A stretch of 9,209 nt of DNA from an uncultured Bacillota bacterium (GTDB lineage Bacteria; Bacillota; Clostridia; Tissierellales; Tissierellaceae). The notes below the pieces were generated by a model. It was not told the DNA's origin, ran no database searches, and saw only the letters and a program-made list of their open reading frames with translations. The translations under genes and the position numbers were made by a program. Each line of letters starts with the position of its first letter. Position 1 is the stretch's first letter. The stretch spans positions 1-9,209 of the forward strand of contig CALGAG010000068.1 of the NCBI GenBank assembly GCA_937951995.1, written 5' to 3'. This document shows, one piece after another, positions 1 to 5,835 of this stretch.

Positions 1-35
1 CTGGTCAATCTACGGATGAAATTATCTATTGTCAT
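1..35 (-). CDS. 5' end of an unidentified gene, cut by the window edge
   Basis: Only the first 11 codons are visible, reading leftwards from an ATG at 35-33 and giving MTIDNFIRRLT before the edge. A purine-rich stretch, GGGGAGG at 47-41, lies just upstream. Its core is only about 3 nt from the ATG, so the spacing is tight, although the leading AAGGGG of the same run could pair instead. The gene follows the multiheme cytochrome on the same strand but lies beyond an apparent terminator, so it may belong to the same transcription unit by read-through. No function can be given from 11 residues. Confidence 0.5.
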   Translation of the reverse strand, partial: MTIDNFIRRLT

Positions 36-60
36 CTACCTCCCCTTGTTTTGATTTAAG

Positions 61-86
61 AAAAAGGGGAGCAAGCTCCCCTTTTC
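61..86 (-). terminator. Intrinsic terminator after the multiheme cytochrome gene
   Basis: The stem is AAAAGGGGAG (62-71) paired with CTCCCCTTTT (76-85), with loop CAAG. Read on the minus strand, the stem ends in a run of T residues (TTTTTC). It begins 11 bases after the cytochrome stop codon (99-97). Because another minus-strand start lies only about 27 bases further on, with no obvious promoter between, it could be a partial (attenuating) terminator. Confidence 0.8.
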
Positions 87-96
87 CCATTATTTC

Positions 97-1467
97 TTAG
101 TGGTCCAATGAAGGCGGTCTTTCTGGTATAAGTCTGAAGTTGGCTTCACTGTCTGTCTCTCTGAAATCATCTTCACTTAACCATATTCTATCATTTTCAT
201 GACAGGATTCACAGCTTTCATTTTGGAAGGTACTTGCCTGTATATTATGGGTAGGCGAATACTTCCAGTTTGTTATTTCATTGAAGTTAGGCATCATGTT
301 CTCCCCAACCACATCAAGCATGGCTTCCTGTCCTGGAACATGCCTCAAGGCAACGTATTTGTAAGGCCTTTCCTCCGTTGGATTGGGGTTAAGTCCCACT
401 CTGAACATAATCTTGCTCTCAGATGAACTTTGAAGTCCACTCCCATCCTCCTTTGGATCCAGATGGCACTCAAAGCAGTTGTTGTTTGCCTGAGCATGAC
501 ATACCTGACATGACAGTGAATCCCCATGAACCTTGTGGTTTACGTCCGTTGCAACTGCCGGATCCTTGTCCGTGTGACAATCCGTACATGCGGGAAGGTT
601 CTCCTCCCACATATTTTTTGTTGCTGTTTCAGATCCGTGGAAGTTGTCAACCGGGTGGCAGTCCATACATGTCAAGCCTGCTTCATAGTGGACATCTCCT
701 CCAAATCCTATCAGACCCATGTACTCCCCTGCATTCCTTGCATTATGGCAAGCGTAGCAGTTTTCCTCCATTGATGGAGTTCCCAGGAATGTGTGCTGGT
801 CAACAAGACCATTTGAAAAGTTCTTTGCCCTGCTTACATGACAGTCTCCACAGGTTGCATGACACTTGAAGCAATCCTGGTCAAATACCTCCTCGTGATG
901 GGGAGACTCAGACAAGGACATAACATCTGCAAATGCCGCCAAGCCATTTTCCATTCCGTGTAGATTGTAGTGAATGGATGTTGCATAAATATCGGTTACA
1001 TTGCTGTGACAAGCCCCGCAGTTTGCTTCGAAGTTCCTTGATGGATATGGTTCCATCCCTTCATGGGCAACTGCCTTGTCAACCTCGTTTGCTCCACCGT
1101 GGCAGGTTATGCAGCCAAGACTTCCGTGTGTGGAGTCAACAAACTCCTGTGATACAAGAAACATCTCCACAGCTTCCAGCTGTGGCCCTGGGGCCCCTCA
1201 GCCCCCTGTGTCTTCCGCGACAGGCTGTTCCTCAACCCAGGTGGATGCAGCTATCACTGCTTCGCTGGTATGGCAGGCAACACAGCTTGCGCTGTCAACT
1301 GATGGAAACTCAAATGGTTTGTCCTCCCCTCCGCCGACAGGAGTATATTCCTCCTCTGGCAATCCAGGCAGGATTCCAATCTGATATATTCCAATGGCAA
1401 CGATTGCAAGAACTGCAACCACTGCAAGGCTCCCTAACCAGCTATTGAAGATTTTGGGTTTTGACAT
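97..1467 (-). CDS. Selenocysteine-containing 11-heme c-type cytochrome (in-frame UGA)
   Basis: I read this as one protein of 456 residues. ATG 1467-1465 is chosen because GGGGGTG lies about 6 nt upstream; a GTG three codons earlier is less well placed. Residues 10-33 form an N-terminal membrane anchor with no lipobox, so the rest should be extracytoplasmic. There are 11 CxxCH heme motifs: CVACH (62-66), CITCH (119-123), then CGACH, CFKCH, CGDCH, CYACH, CMDCH, CTDCH, CQVCH, CFECH and CESCH near the C-terminus. Codon 90 is TGA (1200-1198), in the same frame as both halves and within a Gly-rich segment (DTGG-U-GAPGP) between hemes 1 and 2. A strong hairpin follows at SECIS distance. Heme-binding motifs occur on both sides with no frameshift, which argues for selenocysteine over a stop or pseudogene. 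The likely role is electron transfer outside the membrane; the acceptor is unknown. It lies 40 bp after the rhodanese gene, in the same operon. A conventional ORF caller would report a 92-residue fragment and a 357-residue fragment with a GTG start. Confidence 0.9.
1167..1200 (-). promoter_or_regulatory. UGA selenocysteine codon and bacterial SECIS hairpin (cytochrome)
   Basis: The TGA at 1200-1198 is followed on the minus strand by a hairpin with a perfect 7-bp stem: CCACAGC (1185-1179) and GCTGTGG (1173-1167), with loop TGGAA. The apical loop begins 19 nt after the UGA, inside the roughly 16-37 nt window known for bacterial SECIS elements read by SelB. The loop carries Gs near its 5' side, as expected. 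A GGGGCCCC palindrome directly after the UGA could add lower structure. The fold was done by eye. Confidence 0.82.
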
Positions 1468-1507
1468 AGATCTCACCCCCTGTTAAGTAGATCTTTACAG
1501 CCTCTTT

Positions 1508-2473
1508 CTAATCCATCACCTTAGGTAGCTCAGCTCCGTCCCAGCCTGTCATTCCTCTGCTTAGACTGATTGCATTGTAGCCCATCATTCTCATTGGAGC
1601 TATTGTGATTCCAGCTGTCTGTCCTGTATAGCAGGTTACATAGGCCGGTCTGTTCATTGGTATCTGATCGATGTTTGCTCCAACCTCTTTGAAAGGTATA
1701 TGGATGGCTCCCTCAATGTGTCCTGCAGCATAGTCATCAGCCGACCTGATATCAACCACAGTTATGGCGTCTGGATTCTCCTCAACAAGAGCAAGAAGGT
1801 CCTCCGGTGATATGATGTTGTTAGTTGCTGGTGGGAAGTAAGCAACTGCTGCATCCCATATGATCTGCTCTCTTTCATCCAGGTCCGGTGCACTTGCTTG
1901 TGGCAGGTCATTGGCTTCCATTTCCAAGGTATCCTCGCCCAGCTCCAATGGAGCCCATCCGAAGTTCATTCCACCTCTAAAGGAAACTGCATTGAATCCA
2001 AGCATCTGAGCTAGTGCCGTCGCTTGTGCAGAAGTCTGTCCTGAATAGCATTGCATTATAATCTGCCTGTTTGATGGAAGAACATCCCAGTGACTTCCCA
2101 GCTCTGCAAATGGAATGTTTACAGCACCTGCAATGTGACCAGCTGCATAGTCATCAGGAGATCTTAGGTCTACCCAGAAAACTGCTCCCGGATTCTCCTC
2201 AAACAAGGATAAAGCTTCGTCTGATGCCATTATAAAATTATTGTCTGGAATGTTGTTAAGTAAATCAAGCGCTGCTTCCCTAAGTACCTCCTCAGGATCC
2301 AGTGCAGGCTCCTCTGCTGGCTCCTCGGCAGGTTCCTCGGCAGGCTCTTCCGCTGGCTCTTCTGCTGGAGGTGCTGGCTCTTCGGCCGGTGCGGCAGGTG
2401 AACATGCAGTCAGTACTGAAAATGAAAGCAAAAGTACCATCAGCATGCTTAAAAACTTAGTCTTACTTCTCAT
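1508..2473 (-). CDS. Lipoprotein with two rhodanese domains
   Basis: A protein of 321 residues. It starts at ATG 2473-2471, with GGGGGAG five bases upstream. The N-terminus is a lipoprotein signal (hydrophobic run, then LTAC; lipidated Cys24). A Pro/Glu linker with about five AEEP repeats (roughly 31-57) probably spaces the domains from the membrane. Rhodanese domain 1 (about 80-180) has VDLRSPDDYAAGHI and the active-site loop CYSGQTS with Cys142. Domain 2 (about 218-316) has VDIRSADDYAAGHI and CYTGQTAG with Cys281. Both catalytic cysteines are present, unlike many tandem rhodaneses where one domain is inactive. Rhodaneses carry sulfane sulfur, or selenium, as a Cys persulfide; here this would happen outside the cell. 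It is the promoter-proximal gene of an operon with the multiheme selenocytochrome. Rhodanese-like proteins encoded beside multiheme cytochromes are also known from the ext clusters of Geobacter, so a link to electron transfer or selenite/tellurite/sulfur chemistry is plausible but inferred. Confidence 0.93.
   Translation of the reverse strand: MRSKTKFLSMLMVLLLSFSVLTACSPAAPAEEPAPPAEEPAEEPAEEPAEEPAEEPALDPEEVLREAALDLLNNIPDNNFIMASDEALSLFEENPGAVFWVDLRSPDDYAAGHIAGAVNIPFAELGSHWDVLPSNRQIIMQCYSGQTSAQATALAQMLGFNAVSFRGGMNFGWAPLELGEDTLEMEANDLPQASAPDLDEREQIIWDAAVAYFPPATNNIISPEDLLALVEENPDAITVVDIRSADDYAAGHIEGAIHIPFKEVGANIDQIPMNRPAYVTCYTGQTAGITIAPMRMMGYNAISLSRGMTGWDGAELPKVMD
2300..2380 (-). repeat. 12-bp degenerate tandem repeat encoding the AEEP linker
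   Basis: About five successive 12-base units encode Ala-Glu-Glu-Pro in the rhodanese lipoprotein, between the lipidated Cys and the first rhodanese domain. The units vary at codon third positions. This is a low-complexity spacer and a likely site of length variation between strains by slippage or recombination. Confidence 0.8.
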
Positions 2474-2551
2474 AGAAACTCCCCCTTAAATTTGTTAGTT
2501 AAATTTTTAACTTACTTTGGCAGGATAGATGACATATTCCCGTTACCTTAA

Positions 2552-2579
2552 AGTATAGCATTTTATGGTCATATGTCAA
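2552..2579 (-). promoter_or_regulatory. Promoter of the rhodanese-selenocytochrome operon
   Basis: On the minus strand a perfect TTGACA (-35; 2579-2574) is followed after 16 bases by TATACT (-10; 2557-2552). It lies about 80 bases upstream of the rhodanese start, leaving a 5' leader of roughly 70 bases. The -35 box is part of a degenerate palindrome TTGAC-ATAT-GACCA (2579-2566), so a bound regulator would overlap the polymerase site. Confidence 0.75.
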
Positions 2580-2587
2580 CATTTATG

Positions 2588-2608
2588 TGTAATTGTCACA
2601 CAATTACA
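2588..2608. terminator. AT-rich hairpin at the end of the glutamate-synthase-like gene
   Basis: A 9-bp inverted repeat, TGTAATTGT (2588-2596) and ACAATTACA (2600-2608), with a 3-base loop. It overlaps the stop codon (2606-2604) of the FMN protein gene. It may be a weak terminator, but it lacks a GC-rich stem and a clear T tract. It lies just upstream of the -35 box of the rhodanese promoter, so an operator for an activator is an equally good reading. Confidence 0.4.
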
Positions 2609-4154
2609 ATAATTTCAATCCTTCCTGTAACAGGTCCTTGTAATCCTTAAGTCCCGTTGCCTGCTTGGCCTCAAATGTTAGAGGAACAACATCCTCACGG
2701 GCTATGCTCTTTAGGTCAAACTTCCTGTTAAGTGCCATCAGCTGTTGAGTCCCGGCTTTAATCCTTCCAAGATAGGAGTAAAGTCCTATTGCTCCTGTGG
2801 AGAAGGTGTCCGCATCCTCATAATATTGCCTCAGGTCCCTAAGTCCCTCAAACAGGTCTTCCTTGGTCTCTCCAAATCTTTGGAATTCCTTGGGGACCTT
2901 TCCTTCCTCAAGCAGGTCTCCAATGGTCTTTCCAACCATTGCCGCCGTCATTGCAGCCCTACCGATACCCACCATATTGATGTATGGAGCTCCCAGTGCC
3001 AGGGCCTTGAAAACCTGGTCCTCCATGGCAATTCCACCAGTGATCGCAACCTGTGGTAGCCTGTGGCCCTTGTTTTCCATTTCCTTCAAGAGTGAATAGA
3101 GGATGCTCTCAAGGACGATCGTGGGCATTCCCCATTCATTCATCATCTTCACAGGGCTGTTTCCTGTTCCTCCCCCTGCTCCATCAAAGGTGACAAGGTC
3201 AACTCCTGCCTTTGATGCTATCATGAGTATTTTTGCAAGGTCTGAGGGGTCAAAGGGACCTGTCTTGAAGAAGACCCTCTTGGCTCCCATTTCCTTCAGT
3301 TCTCCTACACGTCCCACAAGGTGGTCCTCATTCCATATGGGAAGCTTTCCAACCTTTTCAAACCTCTGACCGATTCCTACCTTGTACTTTTCTGCAACTT
3401 CATCATCCTCAGGGTCAGGATGGACAATGTATCCCCTTTTCTTAAGCTTTAGGGCATCTTCCAGGGTATTGACCATACCAAGTCCCTGGATCCCCTTTGC
3501 AGCTTGGGCAAACTTCAACTCAACGGAAGTTGCACCAAGGTCTTTAATGGCATAATCCAGGACACCGTTGTACTCATCGTCGTAGTTTCCCTGAAGCACT
3601 ATGTCTCCATAGCCCCTGTTGTATTTCCTGAATGAATCCAGCATCTCGCCTATCAAGGGTGCACTTTTTACTTTGCCGTCTTCAAGTACAAGGTCTGGAT
3701 CCTTCATTATTACATCCTCTCCTATCACCACAAGGACTCCTGCCATGGCAGCACCTGCATAGTAGTCCCTCCAATTAAGCTTTGCCATTGCCGGCAGGAT
3801 AATGGGCATCTTAAGCTTCACAGGATTTTCAATTCCAACCCTTGCTTCCATGTTTGCCTTGGGGTAGGTGGCCTCGTAGGGGTCTTCCTTGCAACCCCAG
3901 GCACCAAACACCCTTCCATTGATGTTAAGATGAGAGTAGTCCACCGGATAATCCTTCTCCGATGCGAACTGGCTACTGTCCGTTTGGAAGGGGTAGGTCG
4001 CCTCCTTCCCCCTTAAGGCAGAAAGGCCGATCTCACACATCCCTATGCAGTTTGCCGTACATACGGAGCACATCCCAGAGAATGGAGAAAGGTTGTCAGG
4101 AGTTCTCATCCTGGTATTTGTTAATGAGCTTCCCAAGCTTGGACTATAGGTCAT
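2604..4154 (-). CDS. FMN-binding glutamate-synthase-family protein (GltB FMN domain, stand-alone)
   Basis: A protein of 516 residues starting at ATG 4154-4152, with AGAGGAGG seven bases upstream. It matches the central FMN/synthase domain of the glutamate synthase large subunit (Glu_synthase family), with no glutaminase domain and no GXGXG C-terminal domain. The N-terminus has a cysteine cluster, CxxCx3Cx3C (Cys29, 32, 36, 40), that could bind an Fe-S cluster. The core shows the TIM-barrel features of the family, including a glycine loop FDGAGGGTGNSP and later AITGGIAMEDQVFKALALGA, typical of the FMN phosphate site. Such stand-alone proteins are common in anaerobic Clostridia and archaea, and their true substrate is often unproven, so genuine glutamate synthase activity should not be assumed. 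It has its own promoter and is divergent from the glutaredoxin-like selenoprotein gene, 128 bp away. Confidence 0.9.
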   Translation of the reverse strand: MTYSPSLGSSLTNTRMRTPDNLSPFSGMCSVCTANCIGMCEIGLSALRGKEATYPFQTDSSQFASEKDYPVDYSHLNINGRVFGAWGCKEDPYEATYPKANMEARVGIENPVKLKMPIILPAMAKLNWRDYYAGAAMAGVLVVIGEDVIMKDPDLVLEDGKVKSAPLIGEMLDSFRKYNRGYGDIVLQGNYDDEYNGVLDYAIKDLGATSVELKFAQAAKGIQGLGMVNTLEDALKLKKRGYIVHPDPEDDEVAEKYKVGIGQRFEKVGKLPIWNEDHLVGRVGELKEMGAKRVFFKTGPFDPSDLAKILMIASKAGVDLVTFDGAGGGTGNSPVKMMNEWGMPTIVLESILYSLLKEMENKGHRLPQVAITGGIAMEDQVFKALALGAPYINMVGIGRAAMTAAMVGKTIGDLLEEGKVPKEFQRFGETKEDLFEGLRDLRQYYEDADTFSTGAIGLYSYLGRIKAGTQQLMALNRKFDLKSIAREDVVPLTFEAKQATGLKDYKDLLQEGLKLL

Positions 4155-4197
4155 TGTTGTTCCTCCTCTACTTTAAATTGATATAGTCTACACCTTA

Positions 4198-4226
4198 ATA
4201 TTACGCCCTTTTCTGACATATGTCAA
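4198..4226 (-). promoter_or_regulatory. Promoter of the glutamate-synthase-like gene
   Basis: On the minus strand a perfect TTGACA (4226-4221) is followed after 17 bases by TAATAT (4203-4198). The expected start of transcription lies about 35-40 bases before the ATG. The -35 box lies inside a palindrome shared with the divergent promoter. Confidence 0.75.
4213..4226. promoter_or_regulatory. Crp/Fnr-like palindromic operator between divergent promoters
   Basis: CTGACATATGTCAA contains the perfect 12-base palindrome TGACATATGTCA (4214-4225). Its form, TTGAC-N4-GTCAA with one mismatch, resembles sites of the Crp/Fnr regulator family. It covers the -35 box of the minus-strand promoter, where binding should repress. 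It is centred about 43 bases before the likely start of the plus-strand glutaredoxin transcript, close to the position where such regulators activate. Related sites lie at 2566-2579 and 8926-8939. The regulator is not in this window. Confidence 0.5.
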
Positions 4227-4256
4227 TTTCAACTATGGATAAATATATGTTATAAT
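4227..4256 (+). promoter_or_regulatory. Promoter of the glutaredoxin-like selenoprotein gene
   Basis: A consensus TATAAT (4251-4256) with an extended -10 (TGT just upstream) and a weak -35 TTTCAA (4227-4232) at 18-base spacing. The predicted leader is only about 20 bases and contains the ribosome binding site GAGGAGG (4268-4274). The poor -35 box and the palindrome next to it fit a promoter that relies on an activator. Confidence 0.65.
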
Positions 4257-4282
4257 CAAGACATATTGAGGAGGTTTTTTAT

Positions 4283-4552
4283 ATGAAAAGGATAACAGTT
4301 TTCGGAAGTCCCCTTTGACCGGAGTGTGAACCACTGAGAGAGTTTCTCTTGGAAAATGGAGTTGAGTTTGAGTATATCGACATTACTGACAGCATGAGAA
4401 GCCTTAAGATATTCCTGGCATTCAGGGACAAATTTGAGTATTTCGATCCCATTAGGAAAAAGGGCAGCGTTGGTATACCAACAATCATGATTGGACACGG
4501 AGAAGAATTTATGGAAGGTGTTCCAGGAATGGACCTTTCCAGATTAAAATAG
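4283..4552 (+). CDS. Glutaredoxin-like selenoprotein (UxxC motif, in-frame UGA)
   Basis: It starts at ATG 4283-4285, eight bases after GAGGAGG, and encodes 89 residues if the TGA at 4316-4318 is read as selenocysteine (residue 12). The N-terminus is MKRITVFGSPL-U-PEC: a beta strand followed by a U-P-E-C redox motif where glutaredoxins and thioredoxins have CxxC. Further on, VGIPTIMIG matches the conserved cis-proline segment (TVP-like) of the thioredoxin fold, and FEYIDITDSM matches the second strand. The length is typical of a small cytosolic glutaredoxin. Without the UGA read-through only a 67-residue piece from an internal TTG remains, lacking the active site and any ribosome binding site. 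Grx-like selenoproteins of this type are known in anaerobic bacteria. The likely role is cytosolic thiol/disulfide or selenol redox chemistry; the substrate is unknown. It is a single-gene unit ended by a terminator whose stem includes its stop codon. Confidence 0.88.
4316..4352 (+). promoter_or_regulatory. UGA selenocysteine codon and probable SECIS hairpin (glutaredoxin-like gene)
   Basis: After the TGA (4316-4318), an imperfect hairpin can form: CCA (4331-4333), a CTG bulge, AGAGA (4337-4341), loop GTT, TCTCT (4345-4349), TGG (4350-4352). The apical loop begins 23 nt after the UGA, inside the usual bacterial range. It is weaker than the hairpin in the cytochrome gene, so the protein motif is the stronger evidence for selenocysteine. 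Confidence 0.6.
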
Positions 4553-4582
4553 GGGCTGACATATTTGTCAGACCCTATTTTT
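4546..4582. terminator. Bidirectional terminator between glutaredoxin-like and GNAT genes
   Basis: A long stem: AAAATAGGG (4546-4554) and CTGACA (4556-4561) pair with TGTCAG (4566-4571) and CCCTATTTT (4573-4581), with loop TATT and one internal mismatch. It is flanked by A and T runs on both sides, so it can stop transcription from both convergent genes. The stem takes in the TAG stop (4550-4552) of the selenoprotein gene. Confidence 0.85.
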
Positions 4583-4589
4583 ATTTTGA

Positions 4590-5207
4590 TCATATTTTCT
4601 TGTAGTAGACCATGTCCGAATAGATTACACCCTTGTGCTCTTCATACCTAAAGCCGGCCATGATGTAGTTCTGCTTTTGCCTGAAGGCCAGGGATGCAAA
4701 GTTTGGCAGGGGATTCACCACTGTTTCAGAGAAAATGTAGTGGATGTCATTTTCCCTCATATCCTCAATTATCCTCCTGTATATCTTGCTGCCGATTCCC
4801 TCCCCTGTGTATTCCGCTTCAATTGCCGTCTTGTCGATCAGGATGAAATCATCCAGCAATGACTTGTCAAAGGAAGGATGCCAGTGTATGTCCTCAAGCC
4901 AGGTTGGATTGTACTTTATCCACATCTCCTTCTTGTATGCCAGTGAAAATCCAATTATCCTGCCACCCAGTTCGGCAACATAAAAATACCTTAGGTTCCT
5001 GATCCTATCCCTGAAAAGGTCTATGTAATACTCAGGATACTTGTGGTAGTCATCAATGAGGAAGCCCTGGTATGAGTCCCTTTCCCCTTCCGTAACTGTA
5101 CATGCAATCTTGTATATTCCCTCTTCGTCACCTTCATGTGCCCTTCTAACATTTATCTTATCAAGGTCTATATCATGGGTCTTGATAAACTTTACATTTG
5201 AACTCAT
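4590..5207 (-). CDS. GNAT-family N-acetyltransferase
   Basis: A protein of 205 residues. I chose ATG 5207-5205 because a strong AAAGGAGGTGG lies just upstream; a longer reading with seven more codons (from 5228) would place the ribosome binding site inside the gene. The fold shows the GNAT pattern: an N-terminal NVRRAHEGDEEGIYKIA segment (19-35), a central strand pair with FYVAELGGRIIGFSLAY (75-91), and the acetyl-CoA pyrophosphate loop YTGEGIGSKI (133-142), which fits the family R/QxxGxG/A motif. The insert rich in Trp, His and Asp around 95-120 is unusual in length for simple GNATs and may shape the acceptor site. The acceptor substrate cannot be predicted. It is a single gene convergent with the glutaredoxin-like selenoprotein, sharing its terminator. 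I see no convincing promoter upstream. Confidence 0.85.
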   Translation of the reverse strand: MSSNVKFIKTHDIDLDKINVRRAHEGDEEGIYKIACTVTEGERDSYQGFLIDDYHKYPEYYIDLFRDRIRNLRYFYVAELGGRIIGFSLAYKKEMWIKYNPTWLEDIHWHPSFDKSLLDDFILIDKTAIEAEYTGEGIGSKIYRRIIEDMRENDIHYIFSETVVNPLPNFASLAFRQKQNYIMAGFRYEEHKGVIYSDMVYYKKI

Positions 5208-5393
5208 GCAGCCACCTCCTTTAATCAATGCCTTTCCCTCTATCTTTATGATACCCTAAACCAGCTTTTTCTCTTTTATTTTACACTAAAAACATCAATA
5301 ACTGAAGCAAATTGAAGATATTCCACGGAATAACCATATAATTGGGGTTTTGATGGCAAATATTAACTTTTTAATCAATTCCGATAGTTTTTG

Positions 5394-5421
5394 TTGGGAT
5401 TATGCTCAATGTGGGTAATAT
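5394..5421 (+). promoter_or_regulatory. Possible promoter of the b5 / membrane cytochrome pair
   Basis: TTGGGA (5394-5399) and TAATAT (5416-5421) lie 16 bases apart, about 60 bases before the b5 start. The area is very AT-rich and other -10-like hexamers (TATATT, TATAAG) overlap, so the exact assignment is uncertain. The rest of the 5208-5478 gap holds the GNAT ribosome binding site and no other gene that I can see. Confidence 0.35.
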
Positions 5422-5478
5422 ATTATATAAGCTTAAAAGAATAGAAGTTCTAAACATATTATCCGAGGAGTGATTTTG

Positions 5479-5817
5479 ATGAATAAGAAGTATTTAAGCA
5501 TATTGGTTCTTGTACTGGTCGCAGCAGTGGCACTTGTAGGTTGCGCCTCAGGCAACGGGTCGGAAGCACCTGCAGAAGAAGGAGACAGGGTCTTCACCCT
5601 GGAGGAGCTTGCAGAATATGACGGTCTTGAAGGTCGGGAAGCCTATGTGGCTGTTGATGGTGTTGTATATGATGTAACCGGGTCTGACATGTGGGATGAA
5701 GGCGGACACAACGGCTTTCAGGCAGGACAGGATTTGACTGAAGGAATAAAGGAAGCTTCTCCTCATGGTGTTTCTGTTCTCAGCAGAATGCCTGTTGTGG
5801 GAACACTGGAAGAATAG
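5479..5817 (+). CDS. Lipoprotein with a cytochrome b5-like heme-binding domain
   Basis: A protein of 112 residues starting at ATG 5479, eight bases after GAGGAG; an in-frame GTG at 5470 overlaps that site and is rejected. A signal peptide ends in a lipobox (LVGC; lipidated Cys22), followed by a short acidic spacer. Residues 38-112 match the short cytochrome b5-like domain of anaerobic bacteria: FTLEELAEYDG, then YVAVDGVVYDVTGS, then GGHNGFQAGQDLT, and SPHGVSVL before a C-terminal PVVGTLEE. His77 and His96 are the likely axial heme ligands; the classical HPGG is replaced by HNGF. The role is probably one-electron transfer on the outer face of the membrane. The next gene, 18 bp downstream, encodes a membrane protein with paired histidines, the natural electron partner. 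Confidence 0.88.
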   Translation: MNKKYLSILVLVLVAAVALVGCASGNGSEAPAEEGDRVFTLEELAEYDGLEGREAYVAVDGVVYDVTGSDMWDEGGHNGFQAGQDLTEGIKEASPHGVSVLSRMPVVGTLEE

Positions 5818-5835
5818 TGATTTTGGGGGTGTTGT

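Noticed and set aside
97..1170. A separate 357-residue cytochrome starting at GTG 1170, with the upstream 92-residue ORF as another gene or a decayed fragment
   Set aside because: Both are in one frame with only a TGA between them. The GTG lies inside the SECIS stem and has no ribosome binding site, and both pieces carry heme motifs, so a single selenoprotein is the simpler reading.
423..1448. Several plus-strand ORFs of 80-170 codons opposite the cytochrome gene
   Set aside because: They lack ribosome binding sites and recognisable domains, and are rich in Cys, Ser, Pro and Leu, as expected for shadows of a CxxCH-rich gene on the other strand.
2300..2380. Short regular repeats as a CRISPR-like array
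   Set aside because: The unit is 12 bases with no spacers and encodes an in-frame Pro/Glu linker.
2241..2489. Plus-strand ORF with an SAGS repeat
   Set aside because: It is the antisense shadow of the AEEP-encoding repeat in the rhodanese lipoprotein gene.
4349..4552. A 67-residue ORF with a TTG start
   Set aside because: It is the C-terminal part of the glutaredoxin-like selenoprotein. It has no ribosome binding site and would lack the active site, whereas the ATG at 4283 is preceded by GAGGAGG.
4556..4571. CTGACA-TATT-TGTCAG as another copy of the shared regulatory palindrome
   Set aside because: It is the upper stem of the bidirectional terminator and is not near a promoter, so the resemblance is probably chance.
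4590..4592. TGA ending the GNAT gene as a third selenocysteine codon
   Set aside because: It is followed at once by a strong terminator, no domain continues beyond it, and the protein already has full GNAT length.
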